NCBI GenBank assembly: GCA_964036665.1
Contig: OZ038529.1
Location: forward strand, 21,896,060 to 21,960,059
DNA from: Gordius sp. MW1
Taxonomy: Eukaryota > Nematomorpha > Gordioida > Gordea > Gordiidae
Length of the DNA: 64,000 bases
Direction of reading: 5' to 3'
Both the position numbers and the translations under genes were made by a program. Under the pieces are notes generated by a model. That model was not told the origin of the DNA and did no database searches. It worked only from the letters and a program-made list of their open reading frames with translations. Each line of letters starts with the position of its first letter. Position 1 is the first letter of the stretch. Shown piece by piece: positions 37,507 to 62,300 of the stretch.

Positions 37507-38010
37507 ATTAAAACGTAGGAAAAAATAGATGAGAAAATTGCATGGATTCTCTAAAAACTGGCTTTAAAAATCATAAAAAAAAATTTTAGGAGGGAGGAGG
37601 GGGTAGTACAATTTTTTCAAAAAAGAATATGGTCTGCATTTTAGGTCAAACATTCAAAAAATTTCTTCCGAGGCGAAGGGCTATTTTGGATAACCCCAGG
37701 ATATTTTTCCCTTTTGCCCCCCCCCCCCGAAATAAACATTATATCTTAACATTGATATTTTATACTTCTTTAAAGTAATCAAAAATTTCATTCGTAATAA
37801 ATTTAATTGGTATTTTTAATTAATTTCATACAACTTTTATATATATGATTATTCAAATCGTTTCGATTTTTTCCCTTATTTATAATATAAATAATTTACA
37901 CTGTCGTTTGATGTCACCTTAGCTGTCAGCCTATTTTCATCGCTAATAAATATTGTCTGATTAAATAAAAGGCACGCACACGCACCAAAAATCAATGTAT
38001 CTTCATGCAT

Positions 38011-38108
38011 AAATTTTATCAATAAGCCCTGTCCCAAATTTATTAAAAGCATGCCCGTTAAATTTTATCAATAAGCCCTGTCCCAAATTTATTAAAAGCA
38101 TGCCCGTT
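38011..38108. repeat. 49-bp exact tandem duplication
   Basis: Two identical 49-bp units starting AAATTTTATCAATAAGCCCTG and ending AGCATGCCCGTT lie head to tail. Identity implies a recent event. Confidence 0.95.
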
Positions 38109-38946
38109 AATTTCTAAACACGTTAAGCAGGCAATGATGAGATTATAGAGGACAAAATAAATATTTACTTAAATTTTAATTATTTAACAGCTAGTTTCGC
38201 AATTATCAGTCATAAAACAACGACGTAGACAAGTTGCCAAAATAGTTTTATATAAACAAAAACAATAATGAGAATTGGTTTTAACAGCAATTATTAAAAA
38301 ATTACAAGTTGGACAGGACAGGACGGACCAAAAGTGAACTTATAAATGGGGGGGGGGGGGGAGGGGGTTAGATAGCCTTTTGCCCCTCCCCCTAGCTAAG
38401 TTCGGAATATGATTATAAACATGGGAATATCCAGGCGAGGTATAAAAAAAGCTATTTTAAAAATGGGAAATTTAATGTAATTTAGGGTAATATTGTTAAA
38501 CTTTTGTTAAAGTCATTATTTTGATATTTACATTTTTTTGTTAAACTTATTTATTTTTATATTGGTTGAACTTTTTTATCCTTAAAATTGGTTAGAAAAT
38601 TTGATGAACGTTGAAACTAGGGAGAGAAGGAATTATGGGTTCATAAAAGTGGCGATATAATTTGATGGCTAAAAATTTAATATAATTAAATAAAATATAT
38701 ATGTATAAATTGTTATTTTGAAGCACTAAATCTTGAAAAAGTGGTATTTATGAGTTTTAAAATTTTTTTAAACTTTATTGATTCGAGTTTAGTTGGTATT
38801 TTTAGGCTAGACGTTTGTTATTTTAGAGGCGTTTAGTGTGAGGTGAGAGTTTAAAAGTTGGAAGAACTTTTTAAATAGGAACCAAAACAATCGATCATTA
38901 TAATTATTATTAGGAGAAAAAATGAATTTTTAAAATGTCAATATCA

Positions 38947-39118
38947 TGGGCGTAGTCGGGGAGGGGGGAGGGCATGGAGGGGTGGCTGCCCCCTCTAAAT
39001 TTAAAAATTCGTCGAAATTTATTAAAATTATGGCTTAAATTTCAAAAATGATTATTTTGCCCCTCCCTAAATCATTATTGCCCCCCTCCCTCTAATTCCA
39101 AAGTTTGCTACACCAATG
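38947..39118 (-). repeat. Family E MITE with probable TSD
   Basis: CATGGGCGTAGTCGGG to TTTGCTACACCAAT, with the standard core. ATGTCAAT occurs just outside both ends (about 38936 and 39116), a possible 8-bp TSD. Confidence 0.75.
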
Positions 39119-40910
39119 TCAATTATTTATAAATTATTGATGATCATTTTAATTATGTTTGGAAAGAGTGGTTTTTTATGATTTACTTCTTTAAGCTATG
39201 ACTACTTTGCCTTAGAACCTCCGATTTTTCTTGAATCACCCTTTTTATCGAGTATCCTAAGCCATGGTCTGAGAGTTAGCAGGGGCAGCCCCCCCCTTAA
39301 AACCAAAAATCTTATATATTTTTGAAGAAATGAAGTTTGAAAATTGCAAAAATAATATCATATTTCCCTGCCCCTTTCTTTAAAACACAACGGAGTAAAG
39401 TAGTGATATTTATAAGGTTAAGAGAACAAATTTTTTCATCCTAATTTCGTGTTAGAAATCGGAACAAATGCATCCTTTCATCATTAATTTCCTGAAGTGC
39501 AAAAGAAACAGAGCAAAAACCTAAATTTTGTTTCCCCCCCCCCCCCCCCCCCCCCAAACACCTTAGAACAGCGGTTTTCATGATCGGGAGTAGGGGAATT
39601 TTCGGAAAAATATAATTATTTCTGGATATTTTGTGGATATTCTTGTAAATATTTTATATTCGATTGTAATTGTTAAAAGAGATTGAAGGTTTATGAATAA
39701 AATATTCCGAAGTATCTCCAGTAAGTTTTATTTAGATCTAAAAGTTTCTGCTAATATCTATTGATTTATACCAATTTTAGACTTTTTATATTGTTTTTAA
39801 ATCCATTTTAAGCAGTTTTAACAACCTATCTAAATTATTTCCATATTTAATGATATTTAAACCGGGTTTCAACACCTTCAAGATTTTGAGTTAATTTTAA
39901 TTATAGTAAAACCCTAACCCCTAATCATTAAATTTCAATTATGATATAAGCGTTTTTCTGCCTTATCTAACAAAATTTAAAATTAGCCGTTTTATTTAAT
40001 CTGGATTTTAAAAATATTTTCATTCGATATATTTAATAGTTCGTTTTCCTAATTATTATAGACATGTAAATGAAGTGAGGGGATAGGAAAAATTGAGATA
40101 TTTTGAAATTTAGCTATAATTTTGTAAAATGTATATAAAAAACTTCCAATTTTCAAGGACTTTTCCTGACAAAGCTCATGACAAAATTCTTCAAACCTAG
40201 AAAAAACTATAGGCTGTCAGTAAATTAAATTCTAAGGATTGGCATGCTATTTCATTTTTCCAACTCCAACTTAACTTAATATATTACCATTGCACGCAAA
40301 AAACGAATTACTATATTTTACAACTATTTCTTGCTGAATTTGAAGTTTTCGAGGATAAATTAATACAGAAAAGACACACAGAGTACATGTAAAAAAAGAG
40401 TTTTTAATCTAAAGTTGTTTTTTTGTTTAATTTCTCATTGCTTATTCGCTCCGCTTCCACTTCATTAATCCAGCTCAAATTTCACACCAACCACCAAACT
40501 CGAACTCCCATTTTAACCAGCAAAGCAAGCTACTATCTAATCAAATTTAGCGCGAGCTTCTATTTTTCTATGTGCAAGTTATAAAACTAGTTTGCCTTTT
40601 ACTTTTTCCCTTCTTCATTTTTCATTTTTAGACGCTATTTAACGTGGCCTACATACCTTTAAATGAGTTAAGAAGGGGGGGGGGGGGGGGGGAGGGGGGG
40701 AACTATTAACAAAATTACTTTATAATATTTCAAACTTTCATTTTTTTGCTTACCCATGTAAGTTGTAATCTATATGGGAAATAAATTCCCTTCCTGTGTT
40801 TTATTTTGTGAGATAGTTTTGTTTAGGTTTGGTTTTGATTTTGACTATGAGGAAGCCTTTTTAAAATGGATAACCCAACCTGCGCTATTTACTTCGTGAC
40901 AGACTGTCTC
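39119..40910. other. Gene-free stretch with long homopolymers
   Basis: AT-rich sequence with an 18-19 C run at about 39534-39555 and G-runs at about 40675-40699. No coding exon recognised. Confidence 0.6.
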
Positions 40911-40913
40911 TAG

Positions 40914-41070
40914 TAGTGTTTTGTGAAAAGGGCTGGATTTTTGTTTGGTCGACCTTTGCTTTTAGCCGACTTAAGATAAACGGCCCATAGATTTTTTGGG
41001 GTCTGTTTTTCCTAGTCGACCCCTAGGCTGAGTCGAAATTTGAAAATTAGACCGTAGAGGTAAAAGAATT
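40914..41070 (+). repeat. Family A MITE, right end lost
   Basis: TAGTGTTTTGTGAAAAGGG, GGGGTCTGTTTTTCCTAGTC and AGGCTGAGTCGAAATTTG in family order, then unrelated sequence. Confidence 0.75.
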
Positions 41071-41515
41071 TAATTTTTACCAGAATATCGCTCGAAGGGC
41101 ATATTATTATCCGTGTCAGTACACCCATGATATGTGGTGTCGCTCGCTGAGAGTTTGACAACCAAATCTATTAGCGAAGATTTTTGTGGGAACGCCAATG
41201 GAATCGACAATTATAGCTTAGGATTTTTTGTTATAGGTAGAATAAATTTGTATTGATTGATTTTTTAAGTGATTTACTTTTATTTAAAAACTTTTGGATG
41301 TTAACAAGCCGAATTACGTCTCGAAATTTTGATTAGGATATTAATCTATCTGCAAAAACTAAGGAAATTTTTGTTGAGTTCTATGTCAAGTTAAGCTTAA
41401 TTAACAAAAGGCGATGGGGGAAATGCGATTTTTTATAATTATTTTGCTGATACACATTAGACTATTTATTTTATGCTAAAAGTGAGTCAAGAGCTAAAAG
41501 TTAGAAAGTATGGGC

Positions 41516-41714
41516 GTGGGTTGTAAAAAGGGCTGGGTTTTGTTTGGTCGACCCATGGTTTTAGTCGACTAAACATAAACAGACCAATGGTTGGACCAAC
41601 AAACCATTGTTCTCTTTATGCGACTAAGAAAAACGGACTAAAAAACTTATGGTGCGATATGTTTAGTCGACTCAAAGGTCGACCAAATAAAATCCAGCCC
41701 ATTTTACAACACTA
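41516..41714 (+). repeat. Family A MITE copy with 8-bp TSD
   Basis: GTGGGTTGTAAAAAGGGCTG to CCATTTTACAACACTA, flanked by GTATGGGC (41508-41515) and TTATGGGC (41715-41722), 7 of 8 identical. Confidence 0.88.
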
Positions 41715-42065
41715 TTATGGGCGTGGGTTGCCGCCTTGGTGCACATATTGACACTCTAAATCTAAAAGCTATTCATTTTTTGTTGTTATCTTATAAATTT
41801 TCAAAAAACATTCAATTAAAGGCCCTAACAAAGAGAAATAATTTACGTTAGGCGAAGAAAGGTTTGCGCTACACCGTTATTGTAATTTGTTAATTTATTT
41901 TAAAATTGCGCATTCAACATGGAAACTTGGGTTACTTTTTGCACTTACAAATGTTGTTAATTTTTGCATCGAATTATCATTAAATGGCAGCCGACACGTT
42001 TAAACAACTCTACTTGTTGACTTTTAACCTGATTATAGGTCTTCCTTTTAATTTTAGGCGTTAGC

Positions 42066-42170
42066 TAGTGTCCTGAAAACTGCTGGGTTTTGTTTGGTAC
42101 GGTGGCTTCTTGTCTGTTTTTCAAATAGCGACTAAGTCTACAGGTCGACTAAACACAAACAAACCAATCC
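42066..42170 (+). repeat. Family A MITE, left part
   Basis: TAGTGTCCTGAAAACTGCTGG and GACTAAGTCTACAGGTCG, then truncated. Confidence 0.65.
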
Positions 42171-42384
42171 AATAGGCGCTACATTATAATTTGTTAGCAA
42201 AGCTTGTTTTGTCGGTGATATAATTAACGAATAAATATTAACCTTATTAATATCGCATCAAAAGCATCTTTAAGTCTATTCGGGTTTGTATTCTTTGTCT
42301 CAAAGTTTGCTGACATTTTATAAAAATATACCAAAAATTACTATCAATAATTCCATTTCCTCTCACCCTAAATCACTACCCATG

Positions 42385-42545
42385 GGCTTAGCCAGGGGTG
42401 GCAGGAAGGGGCCACTGCTCCTCTCTAAATCCATAAAATCTTAAAGATCTCATATAATTTTGGTTAAAATTAAAAAAAATATTATTTTGACCCCCTCCCC
42501 CAAATCATTATTGACATCCTCTAAATCCTAACCATTTTTTCGCCA
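42385..42545 (-). repeat. Family E MITE upstream of the LL5-like gene
   Basis: ATGGGCTTAGCCAGGGGTGG, CTAAATCCATAAAATC, a shared core, CCCCAAATCATTATTGAC and a worn right end. It lies about 50 bp upstream of the first coding exon seen, so it may sit in the 5' UTR, promoter or intron. Confidence 0.65.
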
Positions 42546-42594
42546 CTAAAATTGATTTCTTATTAATATCTAAAAACCTATAGGGGACGGTCTA

Positions 42595-55823
<13,229 letters not shown>

Positions 55824-56236
55824 TACACAAAATTCAAAAAACACACTCGCGTATTATTACCGTTGAAATTCGAAGAAAATGGCTCAATTTATAGCTAAGC
55901 TCACAATCCCCACGCTACCCATCTAAATTTTTCGCGCATTTGTTTTTGAAAATTCGAGAAATGGCAATAACATAATTTTTATTACACTCCCCAAACCTCC
56001 TAAATGAGTATTTAAAAATGGTGCATAATAATTTTTTATTTCTTAATATTATTTCTTCTCCAGATTAATAACATTTAATTCCTAAACCAGAAAACGTGTG
56101 CAAAGTTTAGTTTTATTTATTTATATGCATTTATATTTCATTTCAATAACACTTCAACTACATATGCGTTTGTTTGTATCATCTATACTGTTAAAAGTTG
56201 AAAAATATAAATATTACACTATATATAAATATAAAT

Positions 56237-56242
56237 AATAAA
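56237..56242 (+). promoter_or_regulatory. Candidate LL5 poly(A) signal
   Basis: AATAAA about 415 bp after the LL5 stop codon and about 95 bp from the ATP13A stop codon on the other strand. A minus-strand AATAAA candidate (TTTATT on plus) near 56113 would make the two 3' UTRs overlap. Confidence 0.35.
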
Positions 56243-56335
56243 ACATTACTATGTTGTTGTTCAATTTTTAAAAATTCTTCCTTTCTCAATGTAAATTATA
56301 AGTAATAAATGTAATTTTTATCCCATCTTTTTTGC

Positions 56336-59300
56336 TCATAAAAATCTATTGGTTTTCTGCGATGAAAATGCAACTATGGGTGGCCAATTCCTTAATAACT
56401 TCAGTTCTTCTTCAACTTTCTCGTATCTCAAAGATTCCTTTCTCAAGCAATTGTCTTTTATCTTTTGACAAATAATATTAATCACCACTTTCTGTACAAA
56501 TTTACAAAAAAAATTTGCAAAATTTAATAGAATTAATAACATTTTTTTGTCAAAGAGTTATAGAAATGTTATCACTCACTTTTACTATTATCATGGCAAC
56601 AGCGTTGAATACCAAAATTGTTACAACCAATAAACGATAATTTCTCGATGGAAAGACATAATACTAGTTGTATAAGTAAAAAATAATTATAATGTATTAT
56701 TTTTCAATATTAAATTTGCATTTGTCTATCTATATACGATAATTTTTATTATTAAATGCCAAACTTACGTTTAAAAATCGATGGACCCAGGTTTCCTGGT
56801 TGAGGGTGAGATAAAAGCAAAAGGAGAAATTTAAGTAGAGATACGTGACAAAGTAATCTGCGAATAACAGTTTTTAAAATTCAAAATTAATGAAATATTA
56901 CAGTTTTTGTAAATGGATTTTCTGTGAGGTTCCCCTTGAAAATAGGCAATAGCCAAATATAAGTACTGGAAGGATGTTAGTGAAAATATGCCAGATTCTT
57001 CGTAAGAACTGTAATCATTTCTATACTTGGGACTATGTTCGATCCACCTAGCATAAAATTATAACGATTTTCATTCATTATTTTTGGAATATGTTGATTA
57101 TGCATAAATTTTATTCATATTTACATTAACTCTTATTCATGGGCGTAGCCTGGATTTTATTTAGAGGGTAGGGAAAGGTAAAATGATAGTTTTTATTTTT
57201 GGCCATAATTATATGAAATTTTTAAGAATTTTTTGATTTAGAGGGGGGTAGCTGCCCCTGCCTGCCACCCCCTGGCTACGCCTATGATTTCATTATTTTT
57301 AGATATTTATGCCTTACACTCCTAAAACTCAAATTTAAAATTTGTTACATATTATATCTCCAACCAAGCTCCAGGAATTCACATTATGGAGAAAGATTTA
57401 AAAAATAAATAAAAAAAATTTAGGGTTAAACGAACTCCAAAAATTTTAGATTTATAGGTGTCTAGATTATATAATCATATTTTTAAAATTATCTGAACAA
57501 ATATATTTGCCAAGAAATATGTTAAATTTTTAGGAACACCCTATATATAAATAAATCGAAATTATCAAAGCATTTATAAATTTTAATAACTATTTAATTA
57601 TGTGTAATTTTGACCAATGTTACACGATCCAAATTCTTGTACTGGATAAGCGATCTCATATTCCATTTTCTTATTCAATCCAAAAAATAACGAAGAGCCG
57701 ATTTGTGTTTTTCGCATTCGGAAAAACACTAAACAAAATTTTTTACTCACGTTTTCATATTGTGATTTCGGTCTCGCATGGGCAGGTTTTGTAGGGTTAG
57801 GTCATTTTAGGTTCAAGATACATAATTACTTTCTTTGGATCGAATAAGAAAATGGAATGTCAGATCGCTTATACAGTACAAGAATTTGGATCGTGTAACA
57901 TTGGCCTATAATTTTTATGCTTAAAAGATGCTATAATTGTTTTGTGGGTTGTACTAACCATTCTTGAGTTGGGGTAATTTTAAAAATAGCGATTTGAAGA
58001 CTTGCATTCAAAGCAACATATAGGATTAAAGACACGAACGGTATAAACCCGAATAAACTAGTATCAGGGTATTTCTCTGATAATTCTTTTTTCGTTTCTC
58101 CCAGCGACGCTATATTTTAAAAATTATATTATAAATATTCGACGATATCTACAATAATTATTAATGTCATACATTCTAAGTTAAATTGGCATAAAAGAGA
58201 GATACAGGAGGGTGGCACCTGTCCCTTAGATTAAAATTTTATAATATTTAATAGCGATACAAAGAATTATCAGTGTGCCCCTCCCCAAATCCTATTTAAA
58301 TTTTTCGCTACCCTCTGATGCAAATTGATTTTGAAGTCAAACATAAATTTGGCTTCAAAAAGTAGCATGGAATCAAGGGTTTCTATATTTTAGTACAAAT
58401 TAGGGACACGATAAGCATCTAGTATCATAGTATCAGACATTGAATAGTGAAACGGTCATAAAATTTTACCTATATCAATGAGAATAGTCATTTGAAATAA
58501 ATCCATATAAAGATATTGTGAACCTGGTAAATCTGATTTGACCTAGAAAACATTTGATAAAAATTAAAAAGTTTATAATAATACCGTGCTCAATATCAAT
58601 ACTGATAAAACTTGTATTGAGCAATAGGCTGATAAATATTGAAATACACCGAAAGAGGTTGATAATGCAGCCCTTCCTTCCCTATTTAAAAAATTTTAAA
58701 ATATAATAAATATCAAAAATCTGAAAATTGTTGTAATAATTGTATCTAATGAGACTTTTATAATTGAAAAATTGTGTGAAACATATTATTATTAAATACG
58801 TCTTTAAGTCTATACTTTTTAACTCTAACGACAATGTCTTTAAAATTTATTAAATAATTTTTACTAGTCAAATCAATACCTGCCTTACCTTAGGACTGTT
58901 TTTATGGCTGTAATGTCTTGGCGCTTCGATATAAAAGTTGCTGCTATTGAGGTTTCAGCTTGTGATAATGAAATTCCCGCATGAGCTTCTCTCAAAGCCT
59001 ATACAATAAAAAATCCTTTTATTATAACTACATGAAAAACAACTAATAAAGTCCAATGTCATACTCTATTGGCAACTTAAAAATAAAAAAGTGCGATAGA
59101 GGTTATTTTAATCAGTATGGTAAATACCTTTTATTAAAAAAGATTAATACAAAGATTTAAAACAAGATCAATAGTTTTTTACGGAATCAAGGTCTGGTAA
59201 AGTAAAACACTTAATATTGTTATATTATTCGTACGCGACAATCGTTAGATCCGTCGCCACACATGGCCACGTAGTATTTCATTTCTTTCATATGCTCAAT

Positions 59301-62300
59301 TAGTTGTCCTTTCTGTTCCGGTAACATACGGGAAAATATCGTTCCTTTCACCATTAACTATTTAACAAAATGCTGATTTAGCTCAAATTACTTAAATTTA
59401 AATAAACTATTTTATAAGGTAAACTTAAATAAAAATCCTGGTTTTGATAATTAGCTTACTTTAGGTACAATATCAGGAAAAAACTTTCTTAATCTATCAA
59501 ATGAGTCACCAGTAATGGCTAAGGTGTATCCATTACTTTCAATGTTGTTTTCGCCGTATATGTCGGGAGTTCTGTTAACCTTGTATATAGATAAAATTAA
59601 AACAATTGCATCTATAAGGCAAAAAATAACTTAAGCCAAATAATTTGTAAACTGCTTTAAAATTACTTTTATATGCTATTAGATTACTTGAAGAAAGTCA
59701 CAGATTATTTAAATTGTTTTGTATGTTATGAAACAATTATAATAAACTTTAGCCTTTAATAATACAATACCTTAGTTTTATTAATCATAATGACTAAGAC
59801 AAGTTGGAAACAATCCCAAAATTGATAAAATACGGGCTCTCAGTTTTGCTTAATTAGTTGCTTTAGTATAATAATTTATATTAAGACAATATTTAATATA
59901 TTTCAATGAAGGCATTCGTTGAACTACAAGATAAAAAAATATTTTCGACATTTAAATAAATTTCTATAATTAGCAGTTAAAGTGATAATTGTGAAAAAGC
60001 GTGCTACCGTCTCTTGATAATCCGATTCATAAGCGTAAGTATATCGAATCTCTTGAGCTCTTCCAGGGCCCCCTTCTGCATGAATTTTTATGATCTTTTC
60101 ATTTTTTTTAATTAACCCACATTGTTTTGCAATTGATAGGGTTGTTAATAAGCTATCTCCTAAATAGTATTTTTATTCGTATTTATTTGTCTTAAATATA
60201 TATGTAAACTTAAATGTTATTACACTTTGACTTCATAGATATTAATATACACATTTTGGAAAACACATATTTAGTGTATTAATATACCTGTTGCTATGGC
60301 TATTTTCATATTAATTTTCAATAAATCTTGAATTATTGGAATTGTTTCCTTTTTTAAGGGGTTTTCCATTACTAAAAACCCCAAGAACCATAAGTTACAT
60401 TCAACTAGGTCCCTAATATAAATATTCTTATATTTAATAATTTGACTTATTATTATATCAAATATCTATATTACCAGCTCTTGAAAAAATGACTGAAGAC
60501 CAAGTTGTTAAACCAAATGATCTACCCTCCCCAAAAGAATATCAAGATACCCCAGAGACCAGAGCCAAAATTATTGCTCAAATTGAATATTATTTCAGTG
60601 ATTACAATCTAAGTCGTGATACATTTCTCAGGGGCAAGATCAAAGAAACTGATGAAGGCTGGGTACCCATAGACACAATGATAAAATTCAATCGTTTGAG
60701 GGATCTATGCAATGATGGGGATAAGATATTAAATATATTATCTGAAGCTGCTCAATCCACTAAAGACACAGACAAAAAAGCCCCTTTCATGCTCACAGAT
60801 GACAGTCTTCGTATTATAAAACGCAACGTAGACAGTTATCCAATTCCAGAAGATTTTGAGGCATACCTTAAACAACTTTCTAACCATTCTGTATACGCAA
60901 AAGGTTTCCCCAAAAATTCAACTTTTGAAGATATAAAGGCATTTTTTGTGGACAATTATGGCCCAGTGTTAGCTGTCTCCTTGCGCTATTACAACAACAA
61001 CCAGGGCAAAAAAGTTGCAACACAACAGCAAAATGGTTGCAGCAGCAGGCGCCAATTTAAAGGCTCAGTTTTTGTTACTTTTGTAGAGTCGGGAGATGCA
61101 GATAAATTTTTGAAAGCACCCACCATTAAATACAAGGGTCAAGAGTTGGTGAGTAGAATGCCACAACACGTGTACGAAACACAAAAGAAAGTTGAATACG
61201 AAGAAAGACAAAACAAGCAGAAGAAAGGAGACAAAAATAAGAAAGGTCTTTTTTACTATAACTTTATAGTTATTTTTTAAATTTATTGTCCTCATTTTGG
61301 TTTGGGTTGTTATTTCAAAGGTGATAGTGCAGTGACCTTCATTTTTAATAGATAAAATCTGGTTGATTAAAGGGGTGTTTTTATAATTTAAATGTATTAA
61401 TAAACATCAATTTACTAGCATTTTGGATGGCTTAATATTTTTGACAATTATTTATTAAATGTTAATATTATAGATCTTGTTGAGGGTCAGAATGATGCTA
61501 CCTTAACTAGTAGGGTAGAGGAACTCATACAAAAAGGCAACATTATACACATTAAAGGTTTAGTAAAAACAACAACAACTGATGCTGCTGCTGAAACCAC
61601 TACTCAAAATATGACCAGACACACCCTGAAAGAAACTTTCGATAGCTACGGTAAAGTGGCTTGGATAGATTACGAACCCGGTCAGTCCGAGGCTCACATT
61701 CGATTCACGGGAGGCACTGAGGTTGCGCTTCAAGTTCTAAACAAGATGGCCGCCAAACTCGCCCCCAAGTCAACCGATCTAAAAGATGGGCAAAGCGACG
61801 CAAACGATTCAACCAAAGAAAATTGTTGGAGCTTGAGCCTCCCGGGAGTTGATGGAGAATTGGAGGCGAGAATCCTAGCGGGCCAAGAAGAATTAAAATA
61901 TTGGACCGACGTAGTGGCGCACATAACTAAAGCAGGTGCGGGTCATAAACAGGGAAAGCGCAAAGGTAATAAACAGTTTAAAAGTTTTGGGCGGAAAAAT
62001 GGTAGAAATGCGAATTCTAATAAGAGAAAGCACAACGATCAAACCTCTGACGAAAAAACTAACACAAAAATTGTTAAGACTTGAGCTGGCCCTGTCCTAT
62101 AAATTTCGTTATTTTGTCTTTTATCATCACATTGTATTATACTATACGTTCACGTCGAATTATGTTTTACAACTACACTTGTAGACGAATCGTATTGGAT
62201 TATCAGCTATCCACAAGTTGACTAAATATACTAATATACCTGTCAGTATAAACAAAGTCACGTGTGCCTCAGTTTTTGTTTCCAACCTCCTTATTTACTT

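Noticed and set aside
57600-57830. Minus-strand stretch reading [10 protein letters not shown] before a GTGAGT, tempting as an ATP13A exon
   Set aside because: It sits inside the 57614-57904 foldback MITE and has an upstream stop. Using its only nearby acceptor would create a stop at the joint. The exon 57032-56902 continues the protein in phase.
61065-61924. Minus-strand open frames over the La coding region
   Set aside because: They are shadows of La exons in another frame; the plus strand carries the La motif and RNA-recognition domains.
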